Source: RBG-16-64-43 sp964353865
GTDB lineage: Bacteria > Chloroflexota > Anaerolineae > Anaerolineales > RBG-16-64-43
Direction of reading: 5' to 3'
NCBI GenBank assembly: GCA_964353865.1
Contig: CAYGXJ010000081.1
Coordinates: forward strand, 8,052 to 72,051
DNA length: 64,000 nt
The first letter of the stretch is position 1; every line of letters starts with the position of its first letter. The notes under the pieces were generated by a model. That model was not told where the DNA came from, did not search any database, and was given only the letters and a program-made list of their open reading frames with translations. Shown piece by piece: positions 36,305-44,402 of the stretch. Position numbers and translations under genes: made by a program.

Positions 36305-38442
36305 GCGACAACTGGCTCCTCGACGGAGCGATACTCTCCATCTCGCTCTTCAACACCATCGCACTTCTGTGGCTGGCGCTCACCGTGCTGCTCAACGCGC
36401 AGCGCCGCACCTGGGGCGTGTGGCTGATCGGCCTGGGCCTGGCAGCCGGCGCGTTCTTCTTCGTGAGCCACGGGGTCATCGCCAGTCGCGGGCTGGAAGG
36501 CGATTTGGCCGCGCCTGATACGTGGTGGCATCTGGGCTGGGCACCGGTGACCGTCGCCCCCCTCTCGTGGTACGTCGCCATGCTGTGGTACTCCGGCTTG
36601 TGGGAGAAGCCCGCCGAGGCCCCGGCTGCCTGGCGCGGGTTGCGCCGCTGGCACAGCCTCGGCCTGTTGCTGGCGGGTGCGGGCTGCGCCCTTGTCCTGG
36701 TGCTGCTCGTGCGCTCCAACCCGCTGCCCAACTACGTCGGGCTGAGCCACCTGCGCCTCTTGCCCGCGCTCTCACTGGCCGGCGTGCCGCTGCTAGTATG
36801 GACCTACGCCGCCTACATGGCCGTCTGCATTCTGCTTGCCCTGGATGCGCTGCGTCGGCCGGGACCCACCCGGCGCGTGATGGGCCAGCAGGCACGCCAC
36901 CGCGCACGACCGTGGCTGGTGGCCACCTCGCTCACGCTGCTCTCGGTGAGCCTGCTGGTCACCTGGGCCATGCTCGCCATTGTGCGCCACATCGAAACGC
37001 CCGGCGGCCCGCCCGAGGCGCTCGCCCTGCTCGTCGCTCGCTTCGACCTGGGCATTGCCTTTCTGCTCGGCTACGCTGTGACGCTGCTCGGCCAGGCCAT
37101 CACCTCCTACGAAGTGTTCACCGGCAAAGCCCTGCCGCGCAACCTCATGCGTCGTCAGTGGTACCTCTTACTCATGATGGGCGCCGTGTTTGCACTCACG
37201 CTGGGTTTTGCCGTCGCCTTAAGGTTGCCTTCCATCTACACGGCTCTCGCCGGGGCCGCGCTCGCGGTAGGTTTGTACGCGCTGCTCACTTGGCGCACCT
37301 TCGTGGAGCGCGAGGCGCTTATCCACCGCCTGCGTCCTTTCCTCTCCAGCCCGCGGGTTGTCGAGCGCCTGCTGCATGAGGGCGCCGCCGGCTCGGCACA
37401 GCGCGAACTGGGCGAACCATTTCGCGCGTTGTGCCAGGAAGTGCTCGACACGCGGCAGGCCTATCTCTTCGCCGCCGGGCCGTTGGCCAACTTCGCCGGC
37501 GAGATGTTCACCTTCCCGCCGGCCGCCACGGCATTGCCGGCCAGCACCACGCGCGAACTTGAAGCGCAGGCGGCTGCGCTGGGGTCGAGCGCGCTATACC
37601 TGCCGCTCGACCCGCTGCGTGCCTCCGGTTGCGAATGGGCCATCCCTTTGTGGAGCGAGGGCGGCCTGGCCGGGCTGCTGGTGCTGGGGGCGAGGACGAA
37701 TGGCGCACCGTACACGCAGGAGGAATTCGAGGCGGCGCGCGCGGCGGCCGAGCGCCTGCTCGACACTCGTGCAACGGCCACGATGGCCGAGCGCCTGATG
37801 GCGCTGCAGCGTGAACGCCTCGCGGAAGTGCAGGTGATCGATCAGCGCACGCGCCAAGCTCTGCACGACGACATCTTGCCGGAGCTGCATACCGCCATCC
37901 TTCTGCTCAGCGCACCCGCAGCCGCCTCGCCGGCCTCGGCCAAGGTGGTGCAGCTTCTGGGTGATACTCACCGCCGCCTGTCGCAAGTCATCCGCGAGAT
38001 TCCCGTGTCGAGCATGGTGGAAGTGCGCCGCCTTGGGCTGTTCGGCGCGCTGCGCAGAGCGGCCGAGCTCGAACTGGGCGATTCATTTGCTGGGATTGAA
38101 TGGGCCATCAGCACTGAGGCCCAAGCGCGCAGCCGCGAGCTGGCGCCGGTGGTGATCGAGGTGCTCTTCCTGGCAGCGCGCGAGGCCATGCGCAACGCGG
38201 CCCATCACGGGCGCGGTCGCGATGCCGTGCGCCCGCTCACCCTGCGTATGGCCGCCGAAGCAGAGCCCGGCCTGACCCTGAGCGTTGCCGATGACGGCGT
38301 GGGGCTGGAGGGTGCAGCGTATCCCCCCGACGCGGGCCATGGGTTGGCGCTGCACTCAACCCTCATGGCCATCGTCGGCGGAACGCTCGAAGTTGACTCC
38401 TCCGCTGCCGGCACGTCCGTGCGGTTGCACCTTCCCCGCTGA
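36301..38442 (+). CDS. Membrane sensor histidine kinase (NarL-type partner)
   Basis: A 713-residue kinase with about eight N-terminal membrane helices (about 10-345), a degenerate GAF-like region (about 360-490) and a coiled segment. The H-box is 'QALHDDILPELH' (His522), as in DegS/NreB-type kinases. The HATPase_c domain has 'EAMRNAAHHGRG' and 'VADDGVGLEG'. It is coupled to the response regulator by ATGA, so the two are a two-component system. The sensor is the unusual multi-helix array; the signal is unknown. Confidence 0.85.
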   Translation: MSDNWLLDGAILSISLFNTIALLWLALTVLLNAQRRTWGVWLIGLGLAAGAFFFVSHGVIASRGLEGDLAAPDTWWHLGWAPVTVAPLSWYVAMLWYSGLWEKPAEAPAAWRGLRRWHSLGLLLAGAGCALVLVLLVRSNPLPNYVGLSHLRLLPALSLAGVPLLVWTYAAYMAVCILLALDALRRPGPTRRVMGQQARHRARPWLVATSLTLLSVSLLVTWAMLAIVRHIETPGGPPEALALLVARFDLGIAFLLGYAVTLLGQAITSYEVFTGKALPRNLMRRQWYLLLMMGAVFALTLGFAVALRLPSIYTALAGAALAVGLYALLTWRTFVEREALIHRLRPFLSSPRVVERLLHEGAAGSAQRELGEPFRALCQEVLDTRQAYLFAAGPLANFAGEMFTFPPAATALPASTTRELEAQAAALGSSALYLPLDPLRASGCEWAIPLWSEGGLAGLLVLGARTNGAPYTQEEFEAARAAAERLLDTRATATMAERLMALQRERLAEVQVIDQRTRQALHDDILPELHTAILLLSAPAAASPASAKVVQLLGDTHRRLSQVIREIPVSSMVEVRRLGLFGALRRAAELELGDSFAGIEWAISTEAQARSRELAPVVIEVLFLAAREAMRNAAHHGRGRDAVRPLTLRMAAEAEPGLTLSVADDGVGLEGAAYPPDAGHGLALHSTLMAIVGGTLEVDSSAAGTSVRLHLPR

Positions 38443-38510
38443 AGCGCAACCCGCCCGTTTCGCGCCACGCTTTTCACTGCCCCGACGACAGCTTCCAATT
38501 AGGGCACTGC

Positions 38511-38516
38511 TATAAT
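38511..38516 (+). promoter_or_regulatory. -10 box of a putative leaderless promoter
   Basis: An exact TATAAT whose expected transcript start (6-8 nt downstream) coincides with the ATG at 38523, so the mRNA would lack a leader. There is also no ribosome site before that ATG. Confidence 0.5.
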
Positions 38517-38522
38517 CACGGC

Positions 38523-39068
38523 ATGAGCCAGCCCACGCCTTCCACCTCACCCGGCGGCACCCCGGCTTATCGTGAACTGCTGACAAGCTCGTTGTTGATG
38601 GGCCTGGGGGGCTGGGCGCTCATCGCCGCGCTTGTCTTTCTCGCCACGCCCACCCTTGGCCCGCGCTGGGCGTTCTTCTTCGCACTCTTCATCGCCCTGG
38701 TGGGCACCTCCCTTCCGCTGCTGTGGTACCTCAATCGCCGTTTCTCGCCCAATCCATTCCCGAGCCTGGGCGTGCTATGGCGCGAGGCCGTGGAAGTCGG
38801 CATCTGGGGGTTGTTCCTTGTTTGGCTGCGCGTCGGGCGCTTGCTCACCCCCTTTGCCGCATGGACACTGACCAGCGCTGTCTTCGCTGTGGAGCTCCTG
38901 CTGCGCCTGTATGAGCGCAGCCGATGGGCGCCATCGACCTCCTTGCGTTCGCCCGCGGCCCCTATGGAAGCAACGCCCCCGGCCGAGGCGGCTTCGCCGC
39001 CGACGGGATCGCTCGTCACGCCTCCTTTCATCGACGATGAGTTGGATTCGGACGATTCGCCCGCATGA
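38523..39068 (+). CDS. Hypothetical membrane protein upstream of selA
   Basis: A 181-residue protein with four membrane helices (about 24-125) between a short N-terminus and a Pro/Ala/Ser-rich C-terminal tail ending in acidic residues 'DDELDSDDSPA'. It starts at ATG, apparently without a leader (TATAAT at 38511-38516, no ribosome site). Its TGA overlaps the selA ATG (ATGA), so it is first in the selA operon. Function is unknown. Confidence 0.65.
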   Translation: MSQPTPSTSPGGTPAYRELLTSSLLMGLGGWALIAALVFLATPTLGPRWAFFFALFIALVGTSLPLLWYLNRRFSPNPFPSLGVLWREAVEVGIWGLFLVWLRVGRLLTPFAAWTLTSAVFAVELLLRLYERSRWAPSTSLRSPAAPMEATPPAEAASPPTGSLVTPPFIDDELDSDDSPA

Positions 39069-40444
39069 GCCTGCGCGAGCTTCCCTCGGTTGATGTGCTT
39101 CTGCAGCAGCCCCACGCGCGCCGCCTGACCGAGGCCTACGGGCGCGATCTCACCCTGGATGCGTTGCGTAGCGCGCTGCAAGGCGCGCGGGATGCTGTGC
39201 GCGCCGGGCAACCCGTTCCATCGGCCGAGGTGCTCCTCGAGAGCGCACAACAGAACCTGGCCGAGTGGACCTCTCCCAGCCTGGTGCCGGTGATCAATGC
39301 CACCGGCGTCATCCTGCACACCAACCTCGGCCGCGCGCCGCTCAGCGCCTCCGCCCTGCGCGCCATGCAGCAGGTGGCACAGGGCTACGCCACCCTCGAA
39401 TACGACCTGACCTCCGGCCAGCGCGGCACGCGCACGGTGCACGCCGAACGGTTGCTCACCCGCCTCACCGGCGCCGAAGCTGCACTGGTCGTCAACAACA
39501 ACGCCGGCGCTGTGCTGCTCGCGCTCACCGCCCTCGCCAAGGGGCGCGAGGTGATCATTGCCCGCTCGCAGCTGGTCGAGATTGGCGGGGGGTTCCGCAT
39601 CCCGGATGTCATGCGCCAGTCGGGCGCGCGCCTGGTTGAGGTCGGTACGAGCAATCGCACGCATCCGGCCGACTTCAAAGAAGCACTCGGCGCGCGCACA
39701 GCCATGCTGCTGCGTGCCCACCATTCGAACTTCCGCCTGGTCGGGTTCACGAGTGAGCCGACACTGGCCGAGATGGCGGACGTGGCGGCGGCCCATCAGG
39801 TGCCGGTGGTGGACGACCTGGGCTCGGGTGCGCTACTCGATACCGCGGCCTTCGGATTGGGCCACGAACCCATGGTCCAGGAATCGCTCGCGGCGGGCGC
39901 GGCGCTGGTGATGTTCTCGGGCGATAAGCTGCTGGGCGGTCCGCAAGCCGGAATCCTGGTTGGGCACGAGGCGCTGATGGCACGCCTGCGCAAGCATCCG
40001 CTGGCGCGCGCGCTGCGCGCCGACAAGCTGTGCCTGGCGGCGCTGGAAGCCACGCTGCTCCACTATGCCCGCGGTGAGGCCCTTCAGGCGCTCCCCGTGT
40101 GGCAGATGATTGCCGCGCCGCTTGCCGCGCTGCGCGTGCGCGCCGAGCGCTGGGCGGCCGAGCTCGGACAGGGACATGCGATCCAGAGCCGCTCGACCGT
40201 GGGCGGCGGCAGCCTGCCCGAAGAAGCGCTGCCCACCTGGGCGCTGGCCCTCTCGCTGCCCAAGCCGCAGACGGTGCTCGCGCGCCTGCGCCAGGCGAGC
40301 CCGCCGATCATCGCCCGCGTGGAGGAGCAGCGCGTGCTGCTCGACCCGCGCACCGTTTTGCCGGATCAGGATGAGACCCTCCTGCGCCAGCTGGCCGAGG
40401 CGCTCGCGGCCTTGGATACCCCACGGACAGGGAAGGCGTCATGA
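39065..40444 (+). CDS. selA: L-seryl-tRNA(Sec) selenium transferase
   Basis: A PLP enzyme that converts Ser-tRNA(Sec) to Sec-tRNA(Sec). The 459 residues hold the family features 'VINATGVILHTNLGRAPLS', 'NNNAGAVLLALTALAKGREV' and 'VDDLGSGALLDT', with the PLP Lys at 288 ('MFSGDKLLGGPQAGILVG'). It begins and ends in ATGA overlaps, so it is translated together with its neighbours. No selB, selC or selD was found in the window, and no in-frame TGA selenoprotein was recognised. A distant SelA-like enzyme of other function remains possible. Confidence 0.88.
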   Translation: MSLRELPSVDVLLQQPHARRLTEAYGRDLTLDALRSALQGARDAVRAGQPVPSAEVLLESAQQNLAEWTSPSLVPVINATGVILHTNLGRAPLSASALRAMQQVAQGYATLEYDLTSGQRGTRTVHAERLLTRLTGAEAALVVNNNAGAVLLALTALAKGREVIIARSQLVEIGGGFRIPDVMRQSGARLVEVGTSNRTHPADFKEALGARTAMLLRAHHSNFRLVGFTSEPTLAEMADVAAAHQVPVVDDLGSGALLDTAAFGLGHEPMVQESLAAGAALVMFSGDKLLGGPQAGILVGHEALMARLRKHPLARALRADKLCLAALEATLLHYARGEALQALPVWQMIAAPLAALRVRAERWAAELGQGHAIQSRSTVGGGSLPEEALPTWALALSLPKPQTVLARLRQASPPIIARVEEQRVLLDPRTVLPDQDETLLRQLAEALAALDTPRTGKAS

Positions 40445-41778
40445 AATCGGACCTGGATCGGTTGATGGGCGAACGCAACCTCGACGGCCTGTGGGTCACC
40501 GGCCCGGGATTGCACAACCCGGCCATGAGTTATTTCACCGGCCTCGCGCATCTCACCCGCGCCGACCTGGTGAAGCCGCGCGGACAGGAACCTGTGCTCT
40601 ACTACTTCGCGATGGAACGCGACAACGCGATAGCCACCGGGCTGCGCACCAAGAACATCAACGACTACGACCCGCTGCGCCTGCTGCGCGAGGCGCGCGG
40701 CAACCGGGCGCGCGCCATGGCCGCTCGACTCAAGCTCAGCTTTGAAGATCTCGCCTTGCGCGGGCGGGTCGGCGTCTACGGCACGGTGGATGCTGCGCTG
40801 CCGTTGGCTGTGGCCAAGGAACTACATTCACATATGCCGGAGGTGACGCTGGTCGGCGAGGGTGAAGACACGTTGCTCATCGCCGCGCGCGCCACCAAGG
40901 ACGAGGCGGAGATCGAGCGCATCCGCCAGGTGGGGCGCGCCACGACCGCCGTCATGGCGCGTGCCGCCGAGTACCTCACCACGCGCCGCGTGCGCGGGGA
41001 TACCCTCCTTTGCGAAGACGGTCAGGTTCTCACCGTGCGCGATGTCAAGGCGCGCATCACGGCCTGGTGCATGGAACTCGGCCTGGAAGACAGCGAAGGA
41101 GTCATTTTCGCCATCGGGCGCGACGGCGGCGTACCGCACTCCAGCGGCAAGCCGGACGATCCGATTCGCACCGGCCAGCCGATCGTCTTCGACTTCTTCC
41201 CGCAGGAGAGTGGCGGGGGCTACTTCTACGACATCACCCGCACCTGGTGCCTGGATCATGCGCCGCAGGAGGTCGAAGAACTCTACCGGCAGGTGCAGGG
41301 CGCCTATCAACTGGCGCTCGACAGCTTCACACCCGGCATGCTGTGCCGCTTTGCCCAGCGCCGTGTGTGCGAGTACTTCGAAGCCCTGGGACACCCGACC
41401 TTGCTCAGCAACACGACCACCGAGGTGGGTTACGTGCATACACTGGGGCACGGCGTCGGGCTGAACATTCACGAGAGCCCGGCCTTCGCCGACATCGAGC
41501 AGAACAACGACCGCCTCGAGCCGGGCATGGTTTTCACCCTCGAGCCGGGATTGTACTACCCGGATCGCGGAATGGGCGTGCGCCTGGAGGACACCTTGGT
41601 GATCGGGCGCGACGCGCGGATCGAGGTGCTGGCTGGGTATCCGATGGATTTGGTGCTGCCGATGCGCAAAGCCGTGCGGGCGGGGGCCTCGCGCGCCAAG
41701 CCTGCCAAGCCTGCCTTGGCCAAGCCCGCCCGCACGATCAAACGCGCAACCGGGCGCGCCAAACCACGCCGCCGCTGA
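40441..41778 (+). CDS. M24-family Xaa-Pro aminopeptidase-like metallopeptidase
   Basis: A 445-residue creatinase/aminopeptidase P fold protein. After an N-terminal domain, the pita-bread core has the five metal ligands: Asp in 'IVFDFFPQ', Asp in 'YDITRTW', His in 'TLGHGVGLNIHE', Glu in 'FTLEPGLYY' and Glu in 'RLEDTLVI'. A long basic tail rich in Lys, Pro and Ala ('AKPAKPALAKPARTIKR') follows the catalytic domain, which is unusual. It overlaps selA by ATGA and is followed 26 bp later by tsaD. Confidence 0.88.
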   Translation: MKSDLDRLMGERNLDGLWVTGPGLHNPAMSYFTGLAHLTRADLVKPRGQEPVLYYFAMERDNAIATGLRTKNINDYDPLRLLREARGNRARAMAARLKLSFEDLALRGRVGVYGTVDAALPLAVAKELHSHMPEVTLVGEGEDTLLIAARATKDEAEIERIRQVGRATTAVMARAAEYLTTRRVRGDTLLCEDGQVLTVRDVKARITAWCMELGLEDSEGVIFAIGRDGGVPHSSGKPDDPIRTGQPIVFDFFPQESGGGYFYDITRTWCLDHAPQEVEELYRQVQGAYQLALDSFTPGMLCRFAQRRVCEYFEALGHPTLLSNTTTEVGYVHTLGHGVGLNIHESPAFADIEQNNDRLEPGMVFTLEPGLYYPDRGMGVRLEDTLVIGRDARIEVLAGYPMDLVLPMRKAVRAGASRAKPAKPALAKPARTIKRATGRAKPRRR

Positions 41779-41804
41779 CCGCCTGCGCCGAATGAGTGCC
41801 GCCG

Positions 41805-42875
41805 ATGCCTGAGAAGAAGAGCAAAGGAAGACCTGAACCCGTCCGCGTGCTGGGCATCGAAACCTCGTGCGACGAGACCGCGGCTGCGGTCGTCGAGGAT
41901 GGTCGCATCATCCATTCCAACATCATCGCCTCCCAGGTTGAACTGCACGCGCCCTACGGGGGCGTCTTCCCCGAAGTCGCTGCGCGCCGTCACATCGAGG
42001 TCATCGGGCCGGTCATCACACAGGCGCTGAGCCAGGCCCACATCGGAGTGAGCGACCTGGATGCGATTGCCGCCACGCGCGGCCCGGGCCTGGCCGGGTC
42101 GTTGGTGATCGGGCTGAACGCGGCCAAAGGCCTGGCGCTGGGCGCCGGGCTGCCGCTGATCGGAGTCAACCATCTCGAGGCGCATCTCTATTCGCTCTTC
42201 CTGCTCGACGACACGCATCCGGTGACCTTCCCGGTGGTGTGCCTGATCGTGTCAGGCGGGCATACCGAGATCATTCTCATGCTCGATCACGGCCGCTACC
42301 GCCGATTGGGCGCGACCCTGGATGATGCGGCCGGAGAGGCTTTCGACAAAGTGGCTCGCCTGCTGGGCCTGCCCTATCCCGGCGGCCCGGTCATCGAACA
42401 GGTGGCGCGCAACGGGCGGGCCGAGGCCTATCGCTTCCCGCGCGCCTGGTTGGAGGGAACTTACGACTTCAGCTTCAGCGGCCTGAAGACCGCTGTGCTG
42501 CGTGTGGTGCGCAAGCTGCAACCCGAACTGAAGGCAGGCCTCGAGTCGCCGCGGCCGGGGTTGCCCATCCCCGATCTGGCGGCCTCCTTCCAGGCCGCTG
42601 TCGTGGACGTGCTCGTGACCAAGGCGGTGCAAGCAGTCAAGGAGTTCGAAGCGACGCAGCTCTTCGTGGCGGGCGGGGTCTCGGCCAACATCGCCCTGCG
42701 CGAGGCGCTGCGCGGCGCTGCGCCTTGCCCGGTACGCACTCCCACGCCCGATCTGTGCACCGACAATGCGGCGATGATCGCGGCCGCCGGCACGGCGCGC
42801 TTCCTCGCCGGGCAGCGCGATTCCATGGATATCGACGTATTGCCGGGTTGGACGCTGGAGACTCTCAGTGGGTAA
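41805..42875 (+). CDS. tsaD: tRNA N6-adenosine threonylcarbamoyltransferase TsaD
   Basis: Forms t6A at position 37 of tRNAs reading ANN codons. Family marks: 'VLGIETSCDETAAAVV', the metal-binding 'HLEAHLYSLFLL', 'VSGGHTEIILM' and 'FSFSGLKTAVLR'. 'VAGGVSANIALREALR' is also typical. The 356-residue length is normal. The ATG at 41805 is preferred; a GTG three codons upstream is an alternative, and neither has a strong ribosome site. It ends the selA-M24-tsaD run. Confidence 0.95.
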   Translation: MPEKKSKGRPEPVRVLGIETSCDETAAAVVEDGRIIHSNIIASQVELHAPYGGVFPEVAARRHIEVIGPVITQALSQAHIGVSDLDAIAATRGPGLAGSLVIGLNAAKGLALGAGLPLIGVNHLEAHLYSLFLLDDTHPVTFPVVCLIVSGGHTEIILMLDHGRYRRLGATLDDAAGEAFDKVARLLGLPYPGGPVIEQVARNGRAEAYRFPRAWLEGTYDFSFSGLKTAVLRVVRKLQPELKAGLESPRPGLPIPDLAASFQAAVVDVLVTKAVQAVKEFEATQLFVAGGVSANIALREALRGAAPCPVRTPTPDLCTDNAAMIAAAGTARFLAGQRDSMDIDVLPGWTLETLSG

Positions 42876-42894
42876 GACGTAGGGCGAACGGCAT

Positions 42895-42923
42895 TGACAC
42901 GCCCTGCGCGAGGTTTTATACTT
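42895..42923 (+). promoter_or_regulatory. Strong promoter of the SWIM-gene leader
   Basis: TTGACA (42895-42900), exactly 17 bp, then TATACT (42918-42923): near consensus. Start expected near 42930. Confidence 0.85.
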
Positions 42924-42951
42924 GAGAGGCAAGCTGGAACGAGGAGGAAAA

Positions 42952-42966
42952 CCGCCATGAGCGGTC
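42952..42966 (+). other. Start-codon hairpin in the leader
   Basis: A 5-bp inverted repeat (ACCGC/GCGGT) with a 5-nt loop containing the leader ORF ATG. Weak alone, but placed on the initiation site. Confidence 0.35.
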
Positions 42967-42996
42967 TGGCACACGGAACGAGGCTCACCGGCTGAC
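42958..42996 (+). CDS. 12-codon leader ORF (MSGLAHGTRLTG)
   Basis: ATG with GAGGAGG 9 nt upstream, reading Met-Ser-Gly-Leu-Ala-His-Gly-Thr-Arg-Leu-Thr-Gly then TGA. The stop lies 2 nt before the left arm of an intrinsic terminator, so a ribosome at the stop would cover that arm. It is not rich in a single amino acid. It could also be a chance ORF in a small RNA. Confidence 0.55.
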
Positions 42997-42998
42997 GA

Positions 42999-43030
42999 GG
43001 CACCGGGTCTCCCCGCGTGCCTTTTTGTTT
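42999..43030 (+). terminator. Intrinsic terminator or attenuator in the SWIM-gene leader
   Basis: A 10-bp stem with one bulged C (AGGCACCGGG pairing with CCCG-C-GTGCCT), a 4-nt loop, followed by TTTTTGTTT. It lies before the SWIM coding sequence, so full-length transcripts must read through it. The left arm is preceded by a near-repeat (ACGAGGCTCACCGG versus ACGAGGCACCGG). Confidence 0.82.
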
Positions 43031-43056
43031 CCTATCACCCTCCAAGGAGTCCGCGA

Positions 43057-43299
43057 ATGGACTATGGGATGATCGGCAAGATCGACAAGGCCAAGCGTTA
43101 CGCCCAGGAGCCAGAGCGGTTCCACTTCGACGCCTTTGCACTGCTGTTCCACGGCGACAACAACGATCACAAGCTGAGTTATGCGCAGGGCAAATGGGAT
43201 TGTGATTGCGAGTTCTTCAAACGGCGCGGCGTGTGCAGCCACACCATGGCCCTGGAACGCATGCTCGAGAAGATGCTGGCGGCGAAGGAAGTCGCTTAG
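43057..43299 (+). CDS. Small SWIM-type zinc finger protein
   Basis: An 80-residue protein with the SWIM pattern C-x-C-x8-C-x-H: Cys49, Cys51, Cys60 and His62 in 'WDCDCEFFKRRGVCSHTMAL'. SWIM fingers bind zinc and are known from transposases, helicases and DNA-binding proteins; here the finger makes up most of the gene. Preceded by AAGGAG and by an attenuator-like leader. Followed by a long hairpin at 43405-43443. Partner and target unknown. Confidence 0.75.
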   Translation: MDYGMIGKIDKAKRYAQEPERFHFDAFALLFHGDNNDHKLSYAQGKWDCDCEFFKRRGVCSHTMALERMLEKMLAAKEVA

Positions 43300-43315
43300 C
43301 CGCGGCACTCGCGTG

Positions 43316-43341
43316 GGCGGCCCGTGACTCGCAGGGCCGCC
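43316..43341. repeat. Inverted repeat after the SWIM gene
   Basis: A perfect 8-bp stem (GGCGGCCC/GGGCCGCC) with a 10-nt loop, with no U-tract; possibly a weak terminator or an RNA-stability element. Confidence 0.35.
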
Positions 43342-43404
43342 GACCTCCGTGCGCCTGCGCGCCGCTGGCGGGCGGCGTGCGCCTGCGACCGCAAGGCATT
43401 CGCG

Positions 43405-43443
43405 AATCAAAGGACGAACACCAGTGGCGTTCGTCCTTTGATT
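43405..43443 (+). terminator. Strong hairpin between the SWIM gene and the Ccm operon
   Basis: A perfect 15-bp stem (AATCAAAGGACGAAC and its complement) with a 9-nt loop, followed by TCTTGG. It lies between convergent transcripts. Confidence 0.75.
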
Positions 43444-43477
43444 TCTTGGGCTTGCTAGGCGCCGAGGTCGGCGCGCG

Positions 43478-43639
43478 CTACTTCTTCTCCCCCTGTTCGA
43501 TCTCAGCCAGCCAACCTTCCTCGTGTGCCAGCGCGCGCCAGCGCACAATCAGGCTGAACACATACAGCAGCAACCCGCCCAGGATGACGCTGTAGCCCGC
43601 AATCAAGTAGGCTCGGGTGTCGGGAATCGCTTCAATCAT
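43478..43639 (-). CDS. ccmD: CcmD-like small membrane protein
   Basis: A 53-residue protein with a start at ATG and AAGGAG upstream. One membrane helix (about 13-33, 'LIAGYSVILGGLLLYVFSLI') and a charged C-terminus ('VRWRALAHEEGWLAEIEQGE') match CcmD-type proteins, which attach to the CcmC/CcmAB heme-handling complex. It directly follows ccmC (9-bp gap) at the end of the operon. The sequence is divergent; position is the main evidence. Confidence 0.7.
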   Translation of the reverse strand: MIEAIPDTRAYLIAGYSVILGGLLLYVFSLIVRWRALAHEEGWLAEIEQGEKK

Positions 43640-43648
43640 TGCAGCTCC

Positions 43649-44356
43649 TTAGGCCGCAGCTAGTTCCGCGCGGCGCATCTCGATCGCTTCCGCGCGACGC
43701 GCCAGGCGCACCCGGTGCAGGAGCAGCGCGAAGTACAGCACCGAGAACGCCAGCAGGCTGAACATGAAGGTCTGTAGCATGGGCGGGGTCATGTCGAAGG
43801 CGCCTTGCGCCGCGGCATCGCCCGAGCCGATGACCACCGGATGGATGGTGCGCAGGAAGCGGATCGAGAGAAAGGTGATCGGCACGGTGAGCACGCCGAC
43901 GATGGCGTACACCGCACCGAAGCGCGCCCGGCGCTCGGGGTCTTCGACCCCCTGGCGCAAGAGCACATAAGCGGCATAGACCAGCTCCATAATCGTGGTC
44001 GTCACCAGGCGCGGATCCCACGTCCACCAGGTGTTCCACGCTGGGCGGGCCCAGATCGACCCGCTGAGGATGGCGATCAGTCCAAACACCATGCCGATCT
44101 CTACCGACGATGCGCCGACCAAATCCCAGGTGCGGGTGCGCCGCACGAGGTAGGTCACGCCAGCCACGGCCGCCACCACAAACGACAACATACCCACCCA
44201 GGCTGAGGCCACGTGGAAGTAGAACACGCGTTGCACCTCGCCCATCACGCGCTCGCGCGGGGCATAAAGAAAGACCAGGCAGCCGGCGCTCAGCACGAAC
44301 AGGACGGCGGCTGCGGTCAGGAGCTTCAGCCCGAGCGACATCTTCTGATCAGTCAT
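43649..44356 (-). CDS. ccmC: Heme exporter CcmC
   Basis: A 235-residue membrane protein with six helices that helps load heme onto CcmE in system I cytochrome c maturation. The tryptophan-rich motif 'WNTWWTWDPRLV' (about 94-105) is diagnostic. Heme-ligand His residues fall at 'YFHVASAWVGM' and 'RTIHPVV'. The start at Met-Thr-Asp-Gln-Lys avoids the upstream frame overlapping ccmB. It is 47 bp downstream of ccmB and followed by ccmD. Confidence 0.93.
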   Translation of the reverse strand: MTDQKMSLGLKLLTAAAVLFVLSAGCLVFLYAPRERVMGEVQRVFYFHVASAWVGMLSFVVAAVAGVTYLVRRTRTWDLVGASSVEIGMVFGLIAILSGSIWARPAWNTWWTWDPRLVTTTIMELVYAAYVLLRQGVEDPERRARFGAVYAIVGVLTVPITFLSIRFLRTIHPVVIGSGDAAAQGAFDMTPPMLQTFMFSLLAFSVLYFALLLHRVRLARRAEAIEMRRAELAAA

Positions 44357-44402
44357 CCTCGCCTCCCTTGACCCCTCGATCGCCCTCCGCGCGGCGACCG
44401 TC

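Noticed and set aside
38567..39796. 409-residue minus-strand frame opposite selA
   Set aside because: Antisense of selA and its upstream gene.
42930..43030. Known riboswitch (for example guanidine-II) in the SWIM leader
   Set aside because: ACGA and ACGG occur, but not in the loops of two small hairpins; no known class was matched.
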